Assembly: GCA_003477185.1 (NCBI GenBank)
Contig: DMTJ01000042.1
Coordinates: 1-6,477 of the forward strand
DNA: 6,477 nt
Direction: 5' to 3'
DNA from: Lentisphaeria bacterium
GTDB taxonomy: Bacteria; Verrucomicrobiota; Lentisphaeria; JABSQK01; UBA12247
Positions 1-5,976 of the stretch are shown one piece after another; position 1 is the first letter of the stretch, and each line of letters begins with the position of its first letter. The notes below the pieces were generated by a model. It was not told where the DNA came from. It saw only the letters and a list, made by a program, of their open reading frames with translations, and did no database searches. The translations under genes and the position numbers were made by a program.

Positions 1-40
1 ATTTTGAGTCTAGCGCGTCTGCCAGTTCCGCCACTCCGGC
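1..40 (-). tRNA. tRNA-Leu (anticodon CAA), 5' part only, cut by window start
   Basis: Read on the minus strand, the sequence begins GCCGGAGTGGCG, followed by GAACTGGCAGACGCG and CTAGACTCAAAAT. This is the acceptor 5' strand, D arm, anticodon 5' strand and anticodon loop of a class II leucine tRNA. The loop CTCAAAA places the anticodon CAA at positions 6-4, so it reads UUG codons. The 3' half of the anticodon stem, the long variable arm, the T arm and the acceptor 3' strand lie outside the window, so the gene is partial because of the window edge and not through decay. It follows rpsU in the same direction, with only a short hairpin-containing spacer between them. Confidence 0.9.
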
Positions 41-47
41 ACATAAA

Positions 48-68
48 CTGAGGAGACTAACTCCTCAG
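48..68 (-). terminator. Perfect 8-bp hairpin between rpsU and tRNA-Leu (weak terminator or processing site)
   Basis: CTGAGGAG (48-55) and CTCCTCAG (61-68) are exact inverted repeats around a 5-base loop. On the minus strand the stem is followed by TTTATGT and then, 7 bases after the stem, by the first base of tRNA-Leu. The T run is too short for a classic strong intrinsic terminator. The structure could be a weak terminator, a stabilising 3' end for rpsU mRNA left after tRNA 5' processing, or both. The hairpin is seen directly; its role is inferred. Confidence 0.5.
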
Positions 69-82
69 AAGTCCTTCCGAGA

Positions 83-244
83 TTAACGACGACGCTTCAT
101 CTTCCGCCGTTTCGCCTCACTGGGCTTCTCGTAATAACGGCGATTACGGATTGATTTCAGCGTGCCTTCTTTATCCATCTTCTTTTTAAGACGGCGGAGA
201 GCCTTGTCGATTGGCTCACCCTTTTTGATACGAATCTCGGACAT
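83..244 (-). CDS. rpsU: 30S ribosomal protein bS21
   Basis: This 53-residue protein starts MSEIRIKKGEPIDKALRRLK and ends in a very basic run (KRRKMKRRR). The bS21 signature is present: an early Lys-Lys-Gly-Glu-Pro turn with a paired basic helix (residues 7-22), then RNRRYYEKPSEAKRRK (residues 33-48). bS21 sits on the 30S platform near the 3' end of 16S rRNA, beside the anti-Shine-Dalgarno sequence, and assists initiation. About one residue in two is charged. The ATG is fixed by a strong Shine-Dalgarno GAGGAG (minus strand, 250-255) five bases upstream. It lies 62 bp downstream of the sigma-factor gene in the same orientation and just upstream of tRNA-Leu. The gene is intact and of typical family length, with no realistic alternative identity. 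Confidence 0.95.
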   Translation of the reverse strand: MSEIRIKKGEPIDKALRRLKKKMDKEGTLKSIRNRRYYEKPSEAKRRKMKRRR

Positions 245-247
245 GTA

Positions 248-256
248 AACTCCTCA
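248..256 (-). promoter_or_regulatory. Strong Shine-Dalgarno site of rpsU
   Basis: Minus-strand TGAGGAGTT precedes the rpsU ATG, with GAGGAG five bases from the start codon. It is the best ribosome-binding site in the window: mfd has none visible and the other genes have only short or mismatched ones. The same nine bases recur in the hairpin downstream of rpsU (59-67). Confidence 0.75.
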
Positions 257-266
257 ATGCAGGGAT

Positions 267-279
267 CAATTCAATTGTA
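267..279 (-). promoter_or_regulatory. Possible rpsU promoter -10 box overlapping a small palindrome
   Basis: Minus-strand TACAAT (274-279) is one base from the consensus TATAAT. It overlaps an odd palindrome, CAATT-N-AATTG (267-277). A start here would give rpsU a leader of roughly 20-25 bases. No convincing -35 hexamer is visible 16-18 bases upstream, so rpsU may instead be read through from the sigma gene. The hexamer and palindrome are seen; the promoter role is weak inference. Confidence 0.25.
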
Positions 280-306
280 AAGCGAATAAAGTAACGAACT
301 GCGCGT

Positions 307-1182
307 TCAGGACGAGGCCATTTCCTCGTCTTCGTCGTCAGACTGCTCAGCCTTCCGCGCGGCACGTTCTTCGTCGATGAGCTTGCGCAGTTTCTTTAGA
401 GCCTGGTTTTGGATCTGCCGAACACGCTCACGGGTCCGGCCGATGATCCGGCTAACCTCTTCTAACGTCTTCGGGCGGGCTCCGTCCAAGCCAAAGCGCA
501 GAATCAGGATCAGCTTCTCGCGATCATCAAGCTTGTCGATCAAGCCCTTCAGACGGCGCAGCATCTCAAGATCACACAGCATCTCGTCTGGGGTAGACGC
601 ACCAGCATCAGGAATGATGTCCTGAAATACGCTATCCTCACCCTGCTGGATCGGATCCTGCAGCGAGAACGTCCGTAACTCAGCCAGACGCAGTGCAGTC
701 ACTGTCCGCTCGCTGAAATCCAGATGGTTGGCAATCTCAGTGTCGGTCGGTTCACGCCCGAGATCTTCTGTCAACTTGATTCGCGTGGCTTTGATCTTGT
801 TGATCTTACCAGCAGACTGCACCGGAATACGAATAGTACGGCTCTGGTTGGAGAGCGCACGCCGCATTGACTGCTTAATCCACCAGGCTGCGTAGCTACT
901 AAACTTCGCGCCTTTCAGCGGGTTAAACTTCTCGACCGCCTTCATCAGGCCGATATTGCCCTCAGAGATCAAGTCCACCAACGGCAGGCCAAGACCCTTG
1001 AAATCATGCGCAATCTTCACGACAAGTCGCAAGTTACTCTGGATCAATTTCTGGCGCGCTTCAGCATTACCTGCTGCAATCTGCGCGGCCAGATCTACTT
1101 CTTCTTCACGACTTACAAGAGGAATCTGACCGATCTCCTGCATGTAGGCCTTCATTGTATCGGTTTTACCAGACACTGGCAT
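307..1182 (-). CDS. Sigma-70 family RNA polymerase sigma factor, primary/RpoS-like class without region 1.1
   Basis: This gene encodes a promoter-recognition subunit of RNA polymerase. Numbering is from the first possible codon, GTG at 1185. Region 1.2 is near residues 9-36 (TDTMKAYMQEIGQIPLVSREEE). Region 2 is near 44-120, with LISEGNIGLMKAVEKFNP for core binding and the aromatic melting/-10 segment FSSYAAWWIKQSMRRAL. Region 3 is near 125-200. Region 4 is near 215-270, with a helix-turn-helix ending TRERVRQIQNQALKKLRKL that should read -35 elements. Region 1.1 and the long non-conserved insert of RpoD are absent, and at about 290 aa it is RpoS-sized. It ends in an acidic tail (DDEDEE). It could be the housekeeping factor or a group 2 factor; the sequence alone does not decide. 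The start is uncertain: GTG 1185, ATG 1182 and GTG 1176 are all in frame, and the imperfect Shine-Dalgarno AGCAGGTGA is best spaced for GTG 1176. It is divergent from mfd and upstream of rpsU. Confidence 0.93.
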   Translation of the reverse strand: MPVSGKTDTMKAYMQEIGQIPLVSREEEVDLAAQIAAGNAEARQKLIQSNLRLVVKIAHDFKGLGLPLVDLISEGNIGLMKAVEKFNPLKGAKFSSYAAWWIKQSMRRALSNQSRTIRIPVQSAGKINKIKATRIKLTEDLGREPTDTEIANHLDFSERTVTALRLAELRTFSLQDPIQQGEDSVFQDIIPDAGASTPDEMLCDLEMLRRLKGLIDKLDDREKLILILRFGLDGARPKTLEEVSRIIGRTRERVRQIQNQALKKLRKLIDEERAARKAEQSDDEDEEMASS

Positions 1183-1185
1183 CAC

Positions 1186-1359
1186 CTGCTAGAAAATTAG
1201 TGGGACTAGTATAGAAGCCCCGCGACGTCTCCGGCTCAGGGCATTAAATATCTTAACCGTCAGCAAAGCTAAAATAACACAAGTCGCGTGCTCTCAGGCC
1301 GAAGGTCAAATTCATTAATTTAACGGTTTTATCACACGCTACAACATATTTTTTGGCAA
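1186..1359. promoter_or_regulatory. Divergent intergenic region with presumed promoters of the sigma gene and mfd
   Basis: These 174 bp hold no credible gene and are more AT-rich than the flanking coding DNA. On the minus strand, TATACT (1208-1213) is a good -10 hexamer about 25-30 bases before the sigma-factor start, though without a recognisable -35. On the plus strand, the stretch before mfd has TTTAACG (1319-1325) and CATATT (1345-1350), spaced too widely for a clean sigma-70 promoter. AACCGT (1255-1260) and ACGGTT (1323-1328) form a distant 6-bp inverted pair of doubtful meaning. Transcription must start here for both genes; the exact sites are guesses. Confidence 0.35.
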
Positions 1360-4300
1360 ATGAGTAATTGGCGCACACAATTCACCGAGCGACTCGAGCG
1401 CTGCGGCATCGGAAATACGGATCGATTTCTCTGTGAATCAGATCCCGCGTGCTACCCACTGGCGCTCGCCACAAACCTGCGTTGTTCATCTACGCTCGTC
1501 GTCGTCGCCCCTACTCTTAACGACGCCGAAGCCCTCGCGGTCGACACCAAGTCCCTCCTCGAATTATTGGAACTCAGCGCAGACTTTCACATCCTCCCTG
1601 AGGTCGAAACTGCCCGCAGACACCTCATGCCGGAGAACGAGTCGGAGCGCGCCCGCACTCTGCATCTTGCCACAGAGACCCAAGGCCTGTTCTTCACCTC
1701 AGCCATGGGCGCGATCGTAGCGACACCGCGGCCCGGGGCTTTCCACGACAGGCGCATTGAGATTCAGACGGGAACCACGGACTGGCCTCCACAGAAACTT
1801 GCTGCAGCACTCGTGGATCTAGACTATGATAACGAGGCCGAAGTCCGCGTACCGGGCGAATTTTCGTGGCGTGGCGGCATTTTGGATGTCTACTCACCCA
1901 ACCACACGTCCCCCATGCGCTTCGACTATTTTGGGGATGAACTGGAAACCATCTGCCACTTTGACCCGGCGACCCAGCGGTCTCAAGACAAGCTTGATGC
2001 GTGCGAACTGATCGCTCGCGGCGAGAGCACCCTCCTTGAGGACGATGAGGTCTGCTTTCTTGACTACTTCGCCAATCGTCCTGCGATCTTTGTCGTCATG
2101 GAGCCCGCCGAAGTCGAGCGCCACCTAAAGCAGTTTGCGACACCGGAGCAGAATGAGACTTGGGCACGCATCGCCCGTTCCGACAATCAGTGGCTCTATC
2201 TGCAAGCCCCCGGCGACTGCTGCCCCGAGCAGGTCTCACGCCTCGAACGCTTCCCCTTCTTCGGCCTCGCTGCGCAATTCGGCGCGATGCTCCCGGAGCT
2301 CGAGGAAAGCACCGCAATCCTACACCGCCAGCACCTCGAGCGGCAACTCGATTCCTGGCTAGATCAGAACTACCAGCTGATTGCCTGCACCGACCAGGTC
2401 AGCAAGTTTCAGCGGTTTCTTGATATCAGTGGCCTCCAAGAAAAGGGGCTGGCTGACCTGGTCGAGTACGTGCCCGTGCGGCTTCCATCCGGCGTAATTT
2501 ACCCCGAGGGGAGGATCGCAATCCTCTCCGACGCCGAAATGTTCGGCCGCGCCACGACGCGGGTGAGACGACGCAAACAGCACTACCACGTAGACCACAG
2601 CCTGCACTCGGGTGCCGAACTCGTAAAAGGCGAGATCGCAGTGCACGCCATGCACGGTGTCTGCCGCTTTGCCGGGATCAAGAACGAAAGCCTCGGGGGC
2701 GAGCAGCTGGAGGTCATGGTCCTCGAGTTCCACGACGATGTCATCATCTACGTGCCTCTCGATCAGGCATATCTGGTCAGCCACTACGTCGGCCACGGCA
2801 AGACTCAGCCCAAGCTCAGTCGTGTCGGGGGCGCCTACTGGAAGAACGCGAGAAGTGCAGCCGAAGATGCCGTCAGCGACTTTGCGGCTGAGTTGATTCG
2901 CATTCAGGCCACGCGCGACGCTACGCCCGGCTTTTCGTTCGAAACCGACGATCCATTGCTCCGCGATTTCGAGGAAGCATTCCCCTATGAGCCCACCATG
3001 GATCAACTCCGCGCCGTTGCCGACGTCTACGTAGACATGGATCGCGCCCACCCCATGGATCGACTCATCTGCGGTGACGTCGGCTACGGCAAGACCGAAG
3101 TCGCTATGCGCGCAGCCTGCAAAGCAGTCCTAGCCGGCAAGCAAGTCTGCGTTTTGGTCCCGACCACTGTCCTGGCTCAACAGCACTTCTCCAGCTTCCA
3201 AGAGAGATTCAAACAGTTTCCAATTCTGATCGAAGCCCTTTCACGCTTCCGCACCAAACGTGAGCAGCGCGACATCGTCGAGGCAGCCGTGTCCGGGCGC
3301 GTGGACATCCTCATCGGTACGCACCGTTTAGTCCAGCCTGACATGGCCTTCAAAGACCTCGGCCTCATCATCATTGACGAAGAGCAGCGCTTCGGCGTGA
3401 AGCACAAAGAGCGCCTCAAGCAAATGCGCGCCAATGTCGACGTCCTGACCATGACCGCCACCCCCATCCCCCGGACCCTTTACCTGTCCATGGCTGGCCT
3501 GCGCGACATGAGCACCATCATGACCGCCCCCCTCGAGCGACGCCCGGTCGAAACCCGCGTCGCCCGCTACGACGATGACATCATTCGCCGCGCAATTATG
3601 CACGAGATTCAACGCGGTGGCCAAGTCTACTTCCTCCATAACCGCGTCAAGACCATCGAAAGCGTGGCCCTAAAACTCCGCAAGCTCGTCCCCGAAGCCC
3701 GTTTCGCCATCGGCCACGGCCAGATGCACGAGCGCGAGCTCGAAGCCACCATGAAGGGGTTTGTCGAGCAGGAAATCGACGTTCTGGTCTCGACCACCAT
3801 CATCGAATCCGGTCTAGACATCCCCAATGCCAACACCATCATCATCGACCGCGCAGACCGCTTTGGCCTCGCCGAGCTCTACCAGCTGCGCGGCCGCGTT
3901 GGCCGCTTTCATCGCCAGGCCTATTCCTATCTATTGCTACCCACCACCGTCGTCCTGCATGAAACCGCGCGCGAGCGCCTCTCCGCCATCCGCAAGTACA
4001 CCCAGCTCGGTGCTGGCTTCAAGCTGGCCATGCGCGACCTCGAAATCCGAGGCTCCGGAAACATTCTGGGCTCCGAGCAAAGCGGCCACATCACAGCCAT
4101 CGGCTTCGAAATGTATTGCCAGCTGATGAAAGTCGCCGTCGCCCGCATGCGCGGCCAGAAAGTTGCGGAGTTCGCAGAACCCGAGCTGGATCTTGACTTC
4201 GTCAGCTTCTCGATCAGTCCAAAGCCCGGCAAGCTCAAGGCTGGCATCAGCAAGACCTACATCGCCGAGCAGCCTCTGCGCATCGAAACCTATCGCCGCC

Positions 4301-4614
4301 TAAGCAATATCAAGCTGCTCCCGCATCTGCACGCCTTCCGCGACGAGCTGCGCGACCGCTTTGGCCGGATGCCTGACGAGACTGAGGCGGCCCTTCAGCT
4401 TCGCGAACTCCGCATTCACACGGGGAATGCGAAGTTCGCAAACATCCAAGTGCGTAAGTTCGTCGTCCGCATCCGCACCATGGACGGCCATCAGATCCGC
4501 ACCGAGACCGGCGGCCTCCTGCGCCTGACATCACGCCGCCCGCCAGCCATGCTCGCTGAACTCACCGGCCTCATCCAGGATTTGGCGCATCCCATTCACC
4601 GAACCAATCCCTAG
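1360..4614 (+). CDS. mfd: Transcription-repair coupling factor Mfd
   Basis: Mfd is a DNA translocase that pushes or releases RNA polymerase stalled at lesions and recruits UvrA for nucleotide excision repair. The 1084 residues carry the full architecture. The UvrB-like N-terminal part is roughly residues 1-340, with EVRVPGEFSWRGGILDVYSP at 161-180. The CarD-like RNA-polymerase-interaction domain is about 420-480 (GEIAVHAMHGVCRFAGI). The RecG-like translocase is about 535-860: Q-like motif FPYEPTMDQ (541), Walker A GDVGYGKTE (572-580), Walker B DEEQRFG (673-679), TATPIPRTL (699-707), STTIIESGLDIPNANTIII (811-829) and QLRGRVGR (842-849). The TRG-type segment is near 884-910, and the C-terminal D7 domain, which contacts UvrA, begins near 965. 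Length is slightly below the roughly 1150 aa of E. coli Mfd. No Shine-Dalgarno is visible before the ATG, and upstream TTTTTTGG suggests SD-independent initiation. The TAG stop coincides with the left edge of the palindromic element. Confidence 0.97.
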   Translation: MSNWRTQFTERLERCGIGNTDRFLCESDPACYPLALATNLRCSSTLVVVAPTLNDAEALAVDTKSLLELLELSADFHILPEVETARRHLMPENESERARTLHLATETQGLFFTSAMGAIVATPRPGAFHDRRIEIQTGTTDWPPQKLAAALVDLDYDNEAEVRVPGEFSWRGGILDVYSPNHTSPMRFDYFGDELETICHFDPATQRSQDKLDACELIARGESTLLEDDEVCFLDYFANRPAIFVVMEPAEVERHLKQFATPEQNETWARIARSDNQWLYLQAPGDCCPEQVSRLERFPFFGLAAQFGAMLPELEESTAILHRQHLERQLDSWLDQNYQLIACTDQVSKFQRFLDISGLQEKGLADLVEYVPVRLPSGVIYPEGRIAILSDAEMFGRATTRVRRRKQHYHVDHSLHSGAELVKGEIAVHAMHGVCRFAGIKNESLGGEQLEVMVLEFHDDVIIYVPLDQAYLVSHYVGHGKTQPKLSRVGGAYWKNARSAAEDAVSDFAAELIRIQATRDATPGFSFETDDPLLRDFEEAFPYEPTMDQLRAVADVYVDMDRAHPMDRLICGDVGYGKTEVAMRAACKAVLAGKQVCVLVPTTVLAQQHFSSFQERFKQFPILIEALSRFRTKREQRDIVEAAVSGRVDILIGTHRLVQPDMAFKDLGLIIIDEEQRFGVKHKERLKQMRANVDVLTMTATPIPRTLYLSMAGLRDMSTIMTAPLERRPVETRVARYDDDIIRRAIMHEIQRGGQVYFLHNRVKTIESVALKLRKLVPEARFAIGHGQMHERELEATMKGFVEQEIDVLVSTTIIESGLDIPNANTIIIDRADRFGLAELYQLRGRVGRFHRQAYSYLLLPTTVVLHETARERLSAIRKYTQLGAGFKLAMRDLEIRGSGNILGSEQSGHITAIGFEMYCQLMKVAVARMRGQKVAEFAEPELDLDFVSFSISPKPGKLKAGISKTYIAEQPLRIETYRRLSNIKLLPHLHAFRDELRDRFGRMPDETEAALQLRELRIHTGNAKFANIQVRKFVVRIRTMDGHQIRTETGGLLRLTSRRPPAMLAELTGLIQDLAHPIHRTNP

Positions 4615-4778
4615 TGTGGTGAATCATGAATTCGCAGGTCAATGCGAGACGGATTTTGGGTGCTCCGGTGCGCTGGTGATACGAGTCGATGCTGGGTCAT
4701 CGGCGAGGTGTCGCCAGTGCGGTGGAGCGCCGAAGGGCCCTCGCACTTTTCCGACGAACTTGTGATGCACCACACTAG
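4611..4778 (+). mobile_element. Noncoding palindromic element (MITE-like, IS630-type ends) forming one long hairpin
   Basis: Left end CTAGTGTGGTG (4611-4621) and right end CACCACACTAG (4768-4778) are an exact 11-bp inverted repeat. Pairing continues inward almost without break to an apical loop CTGGGT (4692-4697). By hand alignment there are about 57 Watson-Crick and 11 G.U pairs, with a few mismatches and small bulges. If TA (4612-4613 and 4776-4777) is the target duplication, the element proper is 162 bp (4614-4775), begins GTGTGGTG and sat in a CTAG target, the known preference of IS630. It contains no plausible gene, so it would need a transposase supplied elsewhere. Alternatives are an ERIC/REP-like extragenic palindrome or a structured 3' UTR RNA. 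The palindrome is certain; mobility is inferred because other copies cannot be seen here. Confidence 0.75.
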
Positions 4779-4784
4779 CCTACC

Positions 4785-4802
4785 CTCAGTTTCGTTGAGT
4801 TT
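4785..4802 (+). terminator. Very weak terminator-like hairpin after the palindromic element
   Basis: CTCAG (4785-4789) can pair with TTGAG (4795-4799), including one G.U, followed by TTT. Before the element inserted, this would have lain about 10 bases after the mfd stop, a natural place for an mfd terminator. The stem is short and the T run is only three bases, so this is a tentative call. Confidence 0.2.
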
Positions 4803-4855
4803 GGCGCGTCAGCAGCTACCTTCCGCGTTTATCTAGTCACCTGCTCAGGGCCCCC

Positions 4856-5968
4856 ATGCGAGCTATACATTACAGCGTCTTCTGTGCGATCGTTCTCTTT
4901 TTCACCGTTGGCTGCGGCAAGCCCCCGGAGCCCATTTTCACCCAGGCAGACCTGCCAGAAGATGGCGTCTTCGCTGAGCTCATCACCAGCCGCGGCAGCA
5001 TGTTGGCGCAGCTGCACGTCAAGCGCGCTCCGCTCACCGTCACCCATTTCGTAGCCTTGGCCGAAGGCACGCGGGAACTACAAATCGTCCCCCCCGGGGT
5101 TCCCTTCTACGACGGCCTGATTTTCCACCAGGTAAAGCCCGGCTTTGTCGTCCAGACAGGAGATCCGCTCGGAACTGGTACCGGCTCGACCGGCGACCAT
5201 TTTCCCGATGAGTTGCATCCCGACCTCCAGCATGATGCCCCCGGCGTACTCAGCATGGCAAACGCCATGGAGGCAGACACCAACAGCAGCCAATTCATGA
5301 TCATGCTCCAGGCTCAACCTGGACTGAATCGCTCAAACGCCGCCTTTGGCAAAGTCATTCGCGGGCTGGAAATCCTGCCGACTATCCAGCTTGGCGACCA
5401 GCTCGAACGCGTCGTCATCTTCCGCAAGGGCGCTGAGGCAGAGGCCTTTCGCCCCACTGAATCCACCTTCCAACAAGCCAAGGCTGCCTTTATCAAGGCG
5501 CGCAAGGGGCGGGTCCAAGTCAAGATCACCAGCCAGTGGCCAAACGCCGTCAAGCAGCCGGGTGGCCATTTCGTCGAAACTCTTCAGGAAGGTAAGGGTT
5601 CCGCACCGACTTCCGGCCAGACCGCCAAGATTCACTACAAGATCCAGATCGGCGAAGTCGTCATCGACAACTCACACGAGCGGGAGAAGAAGCTCGGCGA
5701 TAAAGCCCTCCTTGCCGTTCCGCTCGGCGCGGGAAAGGTCGCGCCTTGGACAGAAGCCGTCTTGAGTGCCATGAAGCCCGGCGGCCACTGCCGCGTCCTG
5801 TTGCCGTATGAGCTGGCTGGCGAGCCCAAGCCCCAAGGCCTTCACCCCGAGCACGTGCAGATCTGGGAGATTGAGCTTGTGTCCGTTGCCACTACAGCCA
5901 ATCCACCGGTTCCTGCAGCTCAAGACACTGCCCCCGTGCCCGACAAGCCCGCAGCTCCCGCGGAGTAA
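4856..5968 (+). CDS. Dual-domain cyclophilin-FKBP peptidyl-prolyl isomerase, probable lipoprotein
   Basis: This 370-aa protein should catalyse or assist proline isomerisation and folding outside the cytoplasm. A lipoprotein signal peptide covers residues 1-20, with a hydrophobic run VFCAIVLFF and a TVGC lipobox giving Cys20. A cyclophilin domain spans about 38-195: FYDGLIFHQVKPGFVVQTGD (84-103), MANAMEADTNSSQFMI (134-149) and NAAFGKVIRG (161-170). An FKBP-like domain spans about 245-344: GQTAKIHYKI (254-263), a pocket Trp at 298, LPYELAGEP (316-324) and VQIWEIELVSV (334-344). The last 25 residues are a Pro/Ala-rich tail. The cyclophilin catalytic Arg (human CypA Arg55) is Gln92 here and the usual pocket Trp is Leu157. 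FKBP Tyr261, Trp298 and Tyr318 remain, so the FKBP half may carry the activity. AGGG lies five bases before the ATG. A glycosyltransferase gene follows after 8 bp. Domain calls are firm; activity and location are inferred. Confidence 0.9.
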   Translation: MRAIHYSVFCAIVLFFTVGCGKPPEPIFTQADLPEDGVFAELITSRGSMLAQLHVKRAPLTVTHFVALAEGTRELQIVPPGVPFYDGLIFHQVKPGFVVQTGDPLGTGTGSTGDHFPDELHPDLQHDAPGVLSMANAMEADTNSSQFMIMLQAQPGLNRSNAAFGKVIRGLEILPTIQLGDQLERVVIFRKGAEAEAFRPTESTFQQAKAAFIKARKGRVQVKITSQWPNAVKQPGGHFVETLQEGKGSAPTSGQTAKIHYKIQIGEVVIDNSHEREKKLGDKALLAVPLGAGKVAPWTEAVLSAMKPGGHCRVLLPYELAGEPKPQGLHPEHVQIWEIELVSVATTANPPVPAAQDTAPVPDKPAAPAE

Positions 5969-5976
5969 TTCCGATC

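Noticed and set aside
296..308. GAAC-TGCGC-GTTC hairpin at the end of the sigma gene
   Set aside because: The four-pair stem overlaps the stop codon and has no following T tract, so it is too weak to call a terminator.
1255..1328. Distant inverted pair AACCGT / ACGGTT in the divergent spacer
   Set aside because: Six base pairs separated by more than 60 bases are expected by chance, and nothing else marks an operator there.
2359..3051. 230-codon open frame on the minus strand inside mfd
   Set aside because: It lies wholly antisense to conserved Mfd codons (end of the UvrB-like region, interaction domain and start of the translocase). Its translation shows no recognisable motif, and long antisense frames are expected from the C-ending codon bias of this gene.
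1360..4614. Possible frameshift or decay of mfd because it is shorter than the E. coli protein
   Set aside because: All translocase motifs, the interaction domain and D7 are present in one continuous frame. The shorter length fits ordinary variation in linkers and the C-terminus.
4642..4836. 64-codon plus-strand open frame between mfd and the isomerase gene
   Set aside because: Most of it lies within the self-complementary element, it has no ribosome-binding site, and its translation looks like no protein. The hairpin explains the sequence better.
5346..5765. 139-codon plus-strand open frame inside the isomerase gene
   Set aside because: Its product is a Ser/Arg/Pro-rich shadow of the strongly supported cyclophilin-FKBP frame, with no motifs of its own.
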